Below, one piece after another: positions 14,969-27,100 of a stretch of 64,000 nt of DNA (position 1 is the stretch's first letter; every line of letters starts with the position of its first letter). The DNA comes from Tubulanus polymorphus (taxonomy: Eukaryota; Nemertea; Palaeonemertea; Tubulaniformes; Tubulanidae), in assembly GCF_964204645.1 (NCBI RefSeq), contig NC_134029.1:15766450-15830449 (forward strand), read 5' to 3'. The notes under the pieces are model-generated. The model was not told the DNA's origin. It searched no databases and worked only from the letters and a program-made list of their open reading frames with translations. A program made the translations under genes and the position numbers.

Positions 14969-15110
14969 AGTTTCAACAATTGATATTTATAAAGGAACAA
15001 ATACATTATTTTTTATCGATGATTGTGCAAATTTACACGATTCAAAAATTAGAGAAAGTGAATTATGTTATTTAGCTTTTTGTGGTAGACATTTTGGAAT
15101 AAAAACATGG
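14969..15110 (+). pseudogene. Second Polinton packaging ATPase, part 1 (Walker B region)
   Basis: Encodes DIYKGTNTLFFIDDCANLHD and SELCYLAFCGRHFGIKTW, homologous to the Walker B half of the ATPase at 13098-13690 but a separate copy. The 5' half with Walker A is missing: the sequence upstream of about 14965 is unrelated repeats of ATTTTAGTTTCAAT type. The frame is cut at 15110 by the BEL/Pao insertion and resumes at 20844. Confidence 0.75.
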
Positions 15111-15316
15111 TGTCGTGACTGTACAACGACTTTTAAACGAATAACCGAACAAACTGAAATCCGATTTAACAACGACGTTTATTCAAGAACTTGCAGCAAT
15201 ATATAAGGTTATACCACATGACTAATTATAATAAATATTCGAGCAGCGATAGGTTCATTCCGACCAACATATACAAACATATTACACGTAAACATAATAC
15301 ACGTGTAAACGTGACA
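15111..15316 (-). repeat. 3' LTR of BEL/Pao element
   Basis: 206 bp, starting TGTCGTGACT and ending CGTGACA in plus coordinates. It closely matches 20638-20843, with a handful of differences visible (for example GTACAACGAC against GTACGACGAC). Confidence 0.95.
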
Positions 15317-15365
15317 CTCCCGCCACACAGAAAACGGTTACAGATAATTAGACATTTGTTTGATT

Positions 15366-17050
15366 TTATCCATTGCAACTGACACAGCAGCCCGAACAGG
15401 TCGATCGTTTAATTCGTTTATTTACAGCTTGGCATTTGTTATCATTTTCATAGAATTTTCTATCTACATGGAGTTCCAATGGGTAGAGACGTGAAATCGG
15501 TTTACTGGTGACTCCCGACGGAGTTTTAACTTCGCACGATCGAACTAGGCCATCATGACCGGGCAACAATTTAGTGACAATACCCATTTTCCACTTCGAG
15601 CGAGGACATTCGTCATAAATCAAAACGACCGCACCAGATTCGACAAATTGACGATTGTCACCAATAGTACGATGAGTTTCTCTTAACCCAGTGAGATATT
15701 CCATACTCCACCTATACCAAAATTGGCCCAGAACCTTAGAGAGGTGCTTGTAACGTTTTGTCACGTTACTCACAGTAACATTATAATCCTCAATACTCGT
15801 ATGAAAATCAGAGTCAGGCATCGCGGTTACTCATCGTCCGCAGAGCAAATGAGACGGAGTAAGTGCGATGTCGTCATTAAAATTAGAATTAACATACGTC
15901 AAGGGACGGTCATTCAATACGGATTCGACTTCTACAACCGTAGTACATAATTCATCGTATGTTAATGTGCGTTTACCCAGGGTTTTCTTCAATGCTGATT
16001 TTGTGAGCCCAATCAAACGCTCCCAAAACCATGCCAAGGTGCACGCTTCGTCATGAATTTTCAATCTACGCGTTTGTTTGAGAAATAACTAGCAAGTGAG
16101 TTAGACATACACTTAAAATTAGTCGCATTGTCAGAAATGATACATCTTGGCATGGAGCGTCGGCCACAGAACCTTTTAAATGCACACAAAAAATCCTCAG
16201 TAGTATTAGATCGTACCACTTCTAAATGTACGGCTCGCGTCACCGAACACGTGAACAAAGAAATATATCATTTGGTACCGTCTTTAACTATTAACGGACC
16301 ACAATAATCCACACCGCAATGGAAAAAGGGTAATGCAGGTGGATCGGGTAGCTTGTAAGGTCGACAAGAAAATTTCTTACAAACAATACAGTTCTTGAGG
16401 CTTGCCTTAACGGCTTGTCGAATGTTAGGTATCCAAAATCTCTCACGTATTTTGGAAACTGTAGAGGCAAGGCCGAAATGCATGACGTCGATGTGAGCCT
16501 CGCGAATGACCAAACGTGTTAAATCAGAATATTTCGGTAATAATAATGGATTGTTACTTCGATGATCTAGAGAACTATACTGAAACCTCCCCTTACATAA
16601 GATAACACCACGATCATCCATGTATAAATTCAATTGGCTAACAATAGGTGGAGGTTTTCCCGTTGAACCCGATAGATAATCATGGGCTTCTTTAAAAACA
16701 CTTTGACACTTAATCAACCACAGTTTTTCGACTGAACTAATTTCGTTACTAGTTAACTGACCGTACGTGCGATCACTCTTTCTTGAACGAGCATTTCTAA
16801 TAAACCGCAAAACAAGAGCAGACACATTCAATAGAGTTTTGTAACTGGAATATCTATTGATATCGACTATTCTATCTATGAATAATTCCGAATCTAGAAT
16901 GTAACAGTTGTCAGGACTCTCTTCGGTATCTACGGGAATTGACAATGCTGAAATATCAATTGTATTTATTTGTTGAATACTCGATGAGCGAAGGCCTGAA
17001 AACCAGTTACAAGTTTTAAAAAAGTCTGCCGATAATCCACGGGTCAACAA
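15366..17050 (-). pseudogene. BEL/Pao integrase and C-terminal DUF5641-like domain
   Basis: Integrates the cDNA. The part at 17050-16268 has the H2C2-like zinc region (HIDVMHFGLASTVSKIRERF, then CIVCKKF) and the first catalytic Asp in FHCGVDYCGPL. The second Asp is in CIISDNATNFK (16258-16061), and the glutamate is in FWERLIGLTK (16064-15831). The chromatin-side C-terminal domain follows (15821-15366: QFWYRWSMEYLTGLRE, VLIYDECPRSKWKMGIV). Frame changes at about 16265, 16062 and 15825 break the protein; all catalytic blocks are present. Confidence 0.85.
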
Positions 17051-17083
17051 ATCCGCAGGATTATTGGAAGTTGGACAAAAATT

Positions 17084-18767
17084 CTAGCTGTCCACATTTG
17101 TTAATTTCTTGATTTCATTAACTCTATTCTTTACGAAAACGGGTAAAGTCTTGTCACAAGTTAGCCAGTCAAGGACAATCATACTATCTGTCCAAAAACG
17201 TACGTTTAGTTTCTTACTACATGCCACCGATATGGACGACTGAACGTGATCAGCCAAACGTGCAGCCACAGTTGCGGCCATAAGTTCGAGTTTAGGGATT
17301 GTTAGAACTCGACCTGGAGCTACTCGTGACTTCGACATTACAAAGGAAAACTCTGATCCGGACTTGAAATAACAAACTGCTCCATAAGCCCTAGAACTCG
17401 CGTCAGAATAAACATGTAATTCCGGGATATTTGAATGCTCATAGAATCCATTAGTAAAGTATAATCTAGGTATTGTGATATTCAATGCCTCAGTCATATC
17501 GCTAGCAATTGAATTCCATTCTAAACAAATGTTAGTAGGCAATAACTCATCCCAATCGAAAGATTGTTTCCATATATCCTGTAATAGAATCTTAGATCTA
17601 ACAGTAACAGGAGATAGTCATAGATACTGCTAGCCTTCCGTAGGATAGTTCGTTTAGTTGTAGGTTTGTTTTCCAATAAAACTGAATTATTCGGAAATTT
17701 GAGTCCCCGTTCACATCCCATAACAAGCCTAGATTTTTGATTCAATCTGAACTCTCGGCTACCTGATCAGACGTTGCACGATTTTTTATTCCTCACAATT
17801 CGAAGCCCAACATCTGAAATTGAAATTAGCTTCCGATTTTAAATCACGACACTCGTGATAAAACTTAATTACATCACATTCGTTCTGGATGCTAGAACTC
17901 ACATTGTCAACATACATATCACGCAATATCTGATCAGCAAATTCACCGCCGTAATTTCGTAAATGGTGAATAAGTGTACTGGACAACATAAAAGGACTAC
18001 AACATGCACCAAAATGGACTCGCTTAAAACGAAAACAATCTAAAAGACTCTCCGGGTCGGTGTGATCACTGAGCCAAAAAAAACCTGGTTACATCCCTGT
18101 CACAAGGGTCCAGTCCAACATGGAGAAACGCCTTCTCTATGTCGGTGATAACACCGAATCGGAAAAGTCAAAAACGCATCAGAATTGATGTTATGTCATT
18201 CAATAAAGGAGGTCCGCTTTCTAAACAATCATTTAGTGAAACTGGATTCGATAACGAACGAGAACTGCAATTAAATACAATCCTGATCGGCGTAGTAGCA
18301 GATTGCCGAAACACAGCGTGATGTGGTATATAGTGGACCTTGCCAAATATTGATTCTCGGGGATCGTCTACCTTCTCGATAAAGTCCTTGTCTAATTGAT
18401 ATTGAAAGATATCATTGTATTTAATACGTAACCCCGGAGAGAGACGTCGTGCAAGAGATCTCGTGCAGGCATAAGCAATACCATAATTACTAGGTAGTAA
18501 TCCGTGGTTTGGTTTCCACGGTAGTTTAGCCGAATAAATACCATCGCCCTTAGAGATATGGGTATCACAATACTGATCGAGAAATGACTTTCTAGAAAAA
18601 TCATTGTTTGGTAGAATACCCATATTTTCTAATGACCAAAATCTCTCTAAGTCAGGAAACTCTGGTTCCGCAATTACACTCAACATATGGACGTCGCCAC
18701 CAGGTGTACCCAACCACGGACCGGTTACAACATAGCCTATTTGGTGCTTACAGCAACCGGGCCACAT
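17084..18767 (-). pseudogene. BEL/Pao reverse transcriptase and RNase H
   Basis: The start of the RT region (18767-18168) shows LERFWSLENMGI, YSAKLPWK, LPSNYGIA and HYIPHHAVFRQS. The catalytic YVDN block is at 17989-17786 (DMYVDNVSSS; BEL/Pao RTs often carry YVDN or YVDD). RNase H follows at 17542-17084 (HVYSDASSRAYGAVCYF, VLTIPKLELMAA, FWTDSMIVLDW). Multiple frameshifts lie between 18168 and 17545. Acts in the virus-like particle to copy the element RNA. Confidence 0.85.
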
Positions 18768-18779
18768 TCTGACCGTATA

Positions 18780-19416
18780 ACATTGGATTTATGTACGAAC
18801 TGGTAATAAAAGTCTGAACCGACTAGTAATGATACATTGAAAGAATTCGAATCACAGTTCACACTACGAGCTAATGTTATACCCTTGAACTCAGGAATTC
18901 TAGAAAACGATTAAACTGGGACCAACATAGGTTTAGTAATAACAGGAACAACTATGGCATCAAGCTCAATCAGTTCCTCATCGACAGAAATAACCTTCAA
19001 AGTAACAATATCAACTTCTTTGAATCCTGATGATCTTGCACCAAACCTAGACAAGTTATGAAATTCTCGTCTCTTCGTATTTAATTGTAATTGATCAACT
19101 AATGACCGCGTAATGAATGACCTCTGTGATCCGTCATCAAATAATATTCCTGTATTTTCTATAATTATCTGACAGGAAGCAGTTGTCACAGCAGCAACAG
19201 CAGTTTTTCATAAAACCGAACCGTATGATTGTCCTTGAAGAGTAGTAGTAGTGGTTATAACCTGATCTGAAAAATCGTGGTTCTGGTTCTTCTATTCTGA
19301 CCCAACTGCTGACTGCTGTAACTTAAAATCATTCGAATCGATTTTAACATGTAACCCAACAGATTTTTTGAACGGGGTTGCTCCACATAAGCTAGTATGG
19401 TGAGAACCTGAACATG
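18780..19416 (-). pseudogene. BEL/Pao aspartic protease region
   Basis: The frame at 19189-18911 contains ILFDDGSQRSFITRSLVDQL, the active-site loop of Pao-type aspartic proteases, with DDGS where DSGS or DTGS is usual, so activity is uncertain. The upstream spacer (19416-19190) is Thr/Gln-rich and follows the Gag zinc knuckles. A stop separates it from gag and another from RT. Confidence 0.7.
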
Positions 19417-19417
19417 A

Positions 19418-20582
19418 TTAACATTTCATATTAGAAACACAATCTTTCGCCATGTGTTTCCCAAGGCAGTTAAAGCACATGCCGCCTTTTTTCACAATAT
19501 AATACCTGGCAGTCCGATCTTCAATGACGTTACAGCTCGAGGCGTAGTGACGTTCACTGTCACAATACAAACACCGCTTTTGACGATTCGCGAAACGATT
19601 ATACTGTTGCCGGTTTTGATCGCCGTATTGCTGATTCCTGGGTATCGTAGTAGAGGATGTGACCAGTGACGTAGCCGTTGCGTATGGTAACGCATGAAAC
19701 CCTAACGACGCGGTTTGAGCACACGATTCGAGAATCAAAACTTCGCTTGATAAAGCCTGTCGCAATGAACTCAAATCCCATTTCGGACTACCGTTGTGCC
19801 TAATCACATTTCCCCTAACGATATCAGGTACCTTATTCAGGATTATCGGCACAAGTAAGGAACCAAACTTATCAGATGATTCTCCAAGCGACTCCAAGGT
19901 ACGGATATGGGATTCGATTTTATCATTAAACGCTCGCATTGAGACGACATTATTCGATGGTCGTTCTAACTCCAATAATGAATTGAGATACGCTTCAATA
20001 ATCATATGATCTTGCCCAAAACGCTGAACAAGCAGACTTTTCGCAAACGCATAGTTGTCGGACGTTAATTGCAGCCCCTCTAAACACAGTTTGTCGTCAC
20101 CCGACAAATAACACTTCAGGTGACTAAACTTCTCGATATCAGTGAGTGACAATTGCGAATCTACTGATGCGACGAACAGGTCCCAAAAGGAACGCCATTC
20201 CATCACATCTCCGGAGAATACAGGGACGGAGTTTCGGTAGAGAAACTCTCGTAGTTTCTTTCGGACGACAATCTCCCGTTTCTCTCCTTTGAAGAGATAG
20301 CTCACTGAACGCAAATTCCAATTCTGACAATTGCGTACGTCTTTCGTTTAGATAGTCACCTTCGACTATGAAATTTTCCAACGAAACGAATTCTCCAAAA
20401 TCGATGAGCTCGCTGTCCAAATCTTCCAAAAACTTTAACTTCGTATTAGCGGTTTTCAGGGTTGACATACCTTTAACTGGTTCCGACCGTTCTAACGGGT
20501 CCACACATTGCGTATATAATTTTGTAAGCTGACCGCGGTTGGCCTTCCTGATGTCCAATTTCTTATTCGTATCGTACGACAT
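19418..20582 (-). pseudogene. BEL/Pao Gag, frameshifted
   Basis: The likely start is the ATG at 20582 (MSYDTNKKLDIRKANRGQL), 55 bp inside the 5' LTR. The helical N-terminal domain runs to about 20250. After a frameshift the capsid-like segment follows (PVFSGDVMEWRSFWDLFVAS, the DUF1759 signature), then two CCHC-type knuckles (CLYCDSERHYASSC and CFNCLGKHMAKDC) ending at 19418. Apart from the single frameshift near 20220-20290 it is well preserved. Forms the particle and packages element RNA. Confidence 0.85.
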
Positions 20583-20637
20583 AGTGATTTTAGAACAAAA
20601 ATCGTAGAATAATCTTCCCTGACTCGAGGGACCAAAA

Positions 20638-20843
20638 TGTCGTGACTGTACGACGACTTTTAAACGAATAACCGAACAAACTGAAATCCGATTTAGCAAC
20701 GACGTTTATTCAAGAACTTGCAGCAATATATAAGGTTATTCCACATGACTGATTATAATAAATATTAGAGCAGCGATAGGTTCATTCCGACAAACATATA
20801 CAAACATATTACACGTAAACATAATACACGTGCAAACGTGACA
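20638..20843 (-). repeat. 5' LTR of BEL/Pao element
   Basis: 206-bp partner of 15111-15316, next to the primer-binding site and gag. CATGG follows it at 20844-20848. Confidence 0.95.
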
Positions 20844-21063
20844 CATGGGTATCAAATCGAAAATATAATTGTAAAAGATTTTAGAGAAAACATTACATTT
20901 TTAGTTTTATTCATTAATAAAGATAGAAAATCAATGAAAAATGCACTTGAGGGAAATTATAGTATTCCACATGATTTACATAAGAATATATGGATAAATT
21001 GAAAAACAATAAAAGATCAAAATTATTATTTCGATTACAACACCCATTTTAATATGAATTAAT
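20844..21063 (+). pseudogene. Second Polinton packaging ATPase, part 2 (C-terminus)
   Basis: Continuation of the ATPase cut at 15110. It encodes a decayed version of the C-terminal block seen at 13450-13690 (KDFRENI, then SKLLFRLQHPF). Several frameshifts and a stop in place of Tyr near the end. Confidence 0.7.
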
Positions 21064-21149
21064 TTAAACTCAACTAGCCTGTTAATCTATTATATTGAAT
21101 TCAACAAGAAATGAATAAAATCAATAATCATTCAACTGGCTTGTTAATC

Positions 21150-23090
21150 TAGCAACTCTAAAACGCAATGCATAACTCGATCATTATCAATCTTAGCACG
21201 GTTCAGGCATTGAAGAGGTTGATGGCAAACTTTGAGAACAAATCTCTTACCCAATAAAAACCTACGAAGACTTTTAATCACCCAGATAATAGACAAAAAA
21301 TCTTCGTAAAAAAATCTTCCCCCGTCATACTCTTGCATAAGTGCTCCACCGATGCCGGTTCGGTTTGTGTGAAGCATCAAAAGATACTATAAACTCACGT
21401 GAAAAATCAGGAAGTTTCAAAACGGGTCTACATATATTTTCTGATTCAGAACTTCAAATGAACAAACAGATTCTGTCGACCACACGAAATTCGAGGGGTA
21501 TCCCTTTTTAGCCAGTTCAGTGAGTGGTGCGACCAAATCTGAATAATTGGAAATATACTTTGCTTGGTAGCCTGTCATAACGAGGAATGAACGTAGTTGC
21601 TTCTTTGTTTTTGGTAACTCGGCATTTAGCACTTTTTCGAATTTGTCTTTCTGACATCTTACCTGCTCATCATTTACCGATTGACCGACGAATTCGACTT
21701 CATAGTCCCCAAACTTACATTTCGTAGGACGAGATTTGAGATTATGAGCTCGTAACCTCTGCACCATTTGTCTAAGCACGTGAAGATGATCAGAGCACGT
21801 GATAGTACCTCCTATCACGTCATCTATATAATCTCTACATTCTCCATGCCCAACAACACCCGCATCATCTTACAGAAATACTGGGCACTATTTGCTAGAC
21901 CAAATGGCATTTCTGTGAACTTCTTTAAACCTTGGGATGTCTGGAAACTTGTAAGATGTCTACAACATTTACACATCGGTATTAGCCGGTTACCTTTACT
22001 TAAATCCAGGAAGAAAGCCACTAAATATTTGGATGGATATATGAAAGCTGTGGGTACTAAAGTGTGTAATGGGTAGTGTAGTGTGATCTGTGTGCATTTT
22101 GGTGGCCAGCACACAGATCACATTGTTCATTGGGGTTTAGTCCAGGACTCGCGAGATTTTCAACAACACGAAAGTAACGTGTAATAAATGATGACTTGAA
22201 TTGCATGACTACCTACCACCCCTCATTATTGTTGGAAAACTAAACGTTCCGCACTGACTAAAAATTAGTAATAATAATCAATAACATTTTAGAAATGGCC
22301 AGAATTTTAACTTAGGTTCTATCTCATTTTTATTTTACAATTGCGATTGGTATAATTTTCTTTTAAACGGCCGTTAAGGCTTCATGTTTCGTCTGCAAAT
22401 CACTGCAAATAGTTACGCAACTACGCACATTTCACTGTTTTTGGCAGCTGTACACTCAATCGGCACCGTTCGTGACTAGCTTCACTGCGGAATTATCATT
22501 AATTAACATCGCCATATCACATCATCAACTTATATTGTGCCTTAAAACCCTAACAGCCGAAATAATTGAAATACACACACGATTTCTATCATTGAAAATT
22601 GAGAGAATGGCCGTGTTTGTGTTCTGCTGCTTCGCGTAAATCCCGCGGGGTGGCGCCACCGCGCGGAGTGGGGCCGATACGTCGAGCTTTGGATAAAACT
22701 TATTACCTCTCATTTTCATTAGAATGTTCTCAGCGTTGGACGTTGGTTCTGCAAAGAACTTGGTAAGAGAATTTAGACGACGATAATCAACACAATACCG
22801 TAACGATAAATCGGGTTTCCCTACTCCTATTGGAGTGCTTGCGAACTCACTATCCGAGTCCTCAATAACTCCCATTCTATTCATCATAGTGACTTCATTA
22901 TCCATCATTTCTTCAAAGGCTAATGGAGTGGCATAAGGTTTGATACGAAATGGAATATCGTCATCCAATTCGATATGCATTTCTTACGAATCGGTTTTAC
23001 ACGGCAAATCAGAGAATACGTCTTTGTATTCTTCAAGTAAACTCCACAAATCCTGTTGAAAAACTTGCATTGTTTCACTTTGGCTTTTGC
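21150..23090 (-). pseudogene. Ty3/Gypsy pol remnant (RT and RNase H), split
   Basis: Minus strand: the RT N-terminal linker and start (23090-22684: HIELDDDIPFRIKPYATPLA, CVDYRRLNSL, FYPKLDVS), then about 0.6 kb without RT homology. The palm follows (22062-21417) with FLDLSKG, LTSFQTSQG, MPFGLANSAQYF and IIDDVIGG where YIDD is expected, then the connection GYQAKYISNYSDLVAPLTEL. RNase H is at 21380-21144 (RFFYEDFLSIIWVIKSLRRFLLGKRF region). No LTR was found. The repeated match to the DLSKG region on both sides of the gap leaves open that two related copies are joined. Confidence 0.75.
22082..22122. repeat. Perfect 14-bp inverted repeat at the Gypsy break
   Basis: TGTGATCTGTGTGC and its exact complement GCACACAGATCACA are separated by 13 nt. 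It lies where RT homology stops on the left side of the non-homologous 0.6 kb. Confidence 0.7.
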
Positions 23091-23595
23091 CAACTCCTCG
23101 TGTGCTAATTAGAGATGGTAGTATAAGCATTAGAATCTTCATGGACTGGGCACTCAAACCTATCTTACCGCAATTTTCTTAATTTAGCAGTTTTCCATGA
23201 ATCGCACGTAGTTTTTCTTTCGAATCAAATAGCAATTATCTTGATTTTCAATTGCATAGTTTAAATCATTGAGGGAGAAACAAGCTTAAGAATCTCGAAT
23301 TTGGTCCCCATTGTGTAATTGCCTTCCAGAAGCACGTGCATCACGTCTAGAACCAAACAATCAGTACTATTGAACCCTCTGATATCTAAAAGGGTTAGAT
23401 CTGAAATTGATCCCGTAGAGTTTCATTCGTTCATGTATTAATATACCCCAGCACACTCGCATTTGCGAGTATTTTGTGAGCGTGCGCGTCTGTTTTAAAA
23501 GAGAAAGGAAAAGGAAAAGAATATGCATAGAAAATATAATTGATAATGATAAAAGAGATAATGTCAATTTTTGAAAATACTTATCAGGATTTCGA

Positions 23596-24150
23596 ATCAA
23601 TCTGGGGTCGCACCACAGATACCAGCCTCCTGAAGGAATTCAGGTGACTGGGTCAGAACAACTGATGCATGGACAGTATTCCATTCAACTATTGTTTTTG
23701 AAAAGAAGGAGTAGTTGTAACCGTCAAGTGTTGCTCTAATGGTCATGAAACCGAGACGATCGCCACGACCTGTGAGACGTGTGGGTTGGATCACATTATC
23801 CGGTAGGAGGACTGCCGTAAACAATTTTATGCATGAGCGTTAGGCGGCTTATTGTTCTGTGCTCTTCGATGGTTGGCCAGCTGAGGGTGGTGAGCCAGGG
23901 GCTGTAATCGTAAAGGACCCACCGTGCACCCTCCGCTCTACTTGTTCAATGGTGCTGATTTGGGACTTGCGATAAGGGTCCCATGACACGGCAATATACT
24001 CGAGCTGTTGGTGAACCAGGGCCTTGTATTCAGTCTCTCTAATTTTAGTGTTTGGCGTTTTGATGTTGCGTTTGATGAAACCGAGGGATTTGTTTGCAGT
24101 TGTGGATATACGTGATACATGATAGTTCCACTTAAGTGAGTGATCATTGT
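23596..24150 (-). pseudogene. LINE RT C-terminal fragment
   Basis: Minus-strand frame with SLKWNYHVSRISTTANKSLG, KALVHQQLEYIAVSWDPY and, after a short gap, GYNYSFFSKTIVEWNTV, the C-terminal end typical of CR1/jockey-type RTs. The catalytic palm is absent (5' truncated), and 23360-23595 may be its 3' UTR. Stops are few, so the reading is easy. Confidence 0.7.
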
Positions 24151-24159
24151 CAATTGGCT

Positions 24160-27100
24160 ATGATATAGATTCATAATCAGTGACTGATAATATTCTACAG
24201 GATTTACAGCATTGTACACCTTCGTGCAATTTAAATCAATGGATACGAAACGATTGGAATGTAATTCCTTCACAGAGTGTCTCCGCCATTTTGTTTTCTC
24301 CGTTTGGTTCAGAAGTTTTTCTGTGTGTGGAATATTCTATTTTTCTGCGTCCTGAGGATGATTTAGATATTTATCGATGGATGTGACAGTTTCACTGCTC
24401 TAGATTCCATTTGATGTAAGTATGTGTGGTTCATTCTCCTAATTGATTGTTAAAAGAGATTTTAAACACGCTTTTTAGGACGTTCGTTAGACGAACGTCC
24501 TTATGTGATCGGTTTGCCGGTTGATGACGCACTTCCGATTTGGTTGACAGACGTTTAAGGTCGTTTTAAAGCCAGTTAGTTAGAGATTTCCTCAAATTCC
24601 GCATCAGAAATGGTGTCTTCAAGTTGGGATTGAATTTGGTTAAAAATAGTTGGTTAGTTTTTGCTGTGCCCTCTTGAAAAAATGCTCTTCACGCCGTATA
24701 TGTGACAACATATATGGTGACTTAACTTAATTCCTTGTGAGCGCACAGAGGCCCTGTGAGAATCTAGAGACGTTCGCGGCATTGAAAATTACGCAATGGT
24801 CCGCTCGACACGCACACACATGCTGTCAGTGTCAGTTTGACCTACTGCGTGACTAAATACAGCCGCCATGAATCAGAAGCAATCCACTTCAAATTTTATG
24901 AAGTGAATATCATAATTATTATTTATCCGATATACACCAAAAAAACCTTTAAGAGAAAGGTATTTGGCGTCGGATTCTGTACACAAAATCCCGGATTGTT
25001 ACACTGCAGAGTTTTTTTAGTAGGGTTCTTTTAACATTTTGCCTATAAGCCATTTGATTGACACGTGGGGCGGGGCTTGCGATCTGCCGATGACGTCAGA
25101 TGTAAACAATAATATAACCACGTGCATCGCGCACATGTGTAAACAAACCTGGCAACAAATTAGATTTTTTGGCGCCAAAACTTTTTTGATTTTTTCTTTT
25201 GTCCAATGGTTTTTCAACTGGAGCCAACTGCTATGCCATTAGATTGTACAATCAAGTATTCACGTTTTATAGACTCTCTCTGAAATAATTCTTGTCCAGG
25301 GGACATGTATTGAAATATCTATTGTCGTTGTTTTTGTTTTTGTTTTTAATTTTTAGGATATTAACAGCCTAGAAGAAACATCTTCTGGCAGACACACATT
25401 TGACTACAGATCATATCCTGTTAGGCCTATAAAATGTGTTTAATAAATATTTTACTCAAGTTTTCTTGCCATTAATACTTCCTGACTACTTTTATTTTAT
25501 GGTTATCTAAGTGCAAGGCAAACATTGGTGGGGTTCCTTTGGCCCTCCGAATATATAGGACCAAAAGGGGTATTTTATGCCATTTGGATTTATTTTAGCT
25601 TAGAAAATCTATTCAAATACTTTTTGGCGGCCACATTCAAATTCTGGAGCGTCGGACTAGTCCAACCCCTAAATCCACTTGCATTCAGTCTCATGAGAAC
25701 TAACTTAAAACGTTAAAACCTTCACCGGCCTCCTACTCAATTTTTTGAATAAATGTAAAACTTATGGCAGAATTTATGGTTGATTCCTCGATTTTGTCAT
25801 CGTGCTTTGTCATCCCCAAAGATACGGACTCTGCTTTTCAGGCTTCGGGAGGTCGTTAATGTATATGAGAAAGAGTATCGGGACTGAGCCACTAAAATCC
25901 GGCAGCGAAATAACTATAATCCGACAACTTTTGGATCGGGTGATTTCAGAATTAATTCATTTTGTTATATTTAGAACAAGATTTGGTTGTTGAATAGTTT
26001 AACAATGAACCGCGTTGATCGAACGAGTCGAAAATAGCTGAAATATCCTTAGCAACGGGAGCGAATTCAAAATAACAAGCAATGCCCGCCGGTTCGGCGC
26101 CGCAGGTTCGAATCCCGGAGAATTATTCTCGCGCGCGGAGCAGTCAATCCCAAGCCACGACTAAAGAAACGTTTATTTCATAAACATTTTTATGACCCTT
26201 AAACTGCGGTTGAAGATGCGTTAGAGTCGTACGATTTCCTCAAAATTTCACGGCAGCGCGGTCAGTGGCCCGCTAATCGGCACGTCTCGCCCGAGCAGCA
26301 GCAGCAACATCGCGGTTGGCAAAAAGGTCTCCGCCCCTTCTTTCACCAAATAAGGAATTCTTTACCGCTGGCCACGTGCACTGTTTATTTTGAGCCGTAG
26401 ATTCCCAGTACTCGATATTTCCGGAGGATCAGAAATAAATGAATTATGTTCGCAATTTTTGTATTGACGTACGAATTTTCCTGCTGTATTTAATTCGATT
26501 TTTTCTGGCACAAAAAAAATTTCCGATTGATGTCCAACGCGTTCCATTTTTTCTCACGGTACCGTAATTAAAATATTCGTAGTAATCTTCTCTTCTCAAC
26601 TAAAAATTAATTTAATTTCTTCATTAATTTAATGCTTTGGGCCCAAATCTACAGTACGATTTCAATATGAAACAAAATTGGAGTTATTTTCTTTCCAGTT
26701 TCATTGACAACATTTAATGTGTTCCTTACTAAAGTCACCGACGATATTTTGACAGTGTCTTCTTTGCACCCGTACGTGAATGAGGTTGTTTTCGAATTGC
26801 TATATGATTTCGTGTTATAAAAAACTTAATCAAGCATTGACCGTGGCGTCCGTCACTTAGATTTCATCTATTACATATTATGAAATTAGAATATTTATAT
26901 TCAAATTAATATTATTATTTATATTTATATTAATTTATATTTAAAATTTTTACATCTGTTACTTATCAAATTTTAGAATTGATTTTTTTTTGTATAGCTG
27001 TTGCTAAATTAAGTTGAGAATTAATTATGGAAGCATGGTATTGGGGTTAATAGATAAGCTTTCCCTGATTCAAGGGCCAGTTTTATAGTTCACACCGGGA

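Larger units (their letters stand above)
15111..20843 (-). mobile_element. BEL/Pao LTR retrotransposon, complete but mutated
   Basis: A 5733-bp element in minus orientation. LTRs of 206 bp lie at 20638-20843 (5' LTR) and 15111-15316 (3' LTR), both TGTCGTGACT...CGTGACA. A 5-bp target duplication CATGG flanks it (15106-15110 and 20844-20848). Internal order on the minus strand is gag, protease, RT, RNase H, integrase, DUF5641-like tail, the BEL/Pao layout. Just inside the 5' LTR the minus strand reads TTTTGGTCCCTCGAGTC, a candidate tRNA primer-binding site. A purine-rich GGCGGGAG precedes the 3' LTR. LTRs differ at only a few positions on reading, so insertion is fairly young, though pol carries stops. 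Confidence 0.95.

Noticed and set aside
24180-24386. Host coding exon
   Set aside because: 68 open codons with no recognised domain and no clear splice acceptor.
26070-26130. tRNA gene
   Set aside because: A good B-box-like GGTTCGAATCC is present but no A box or pairing acceptor stem was seen.
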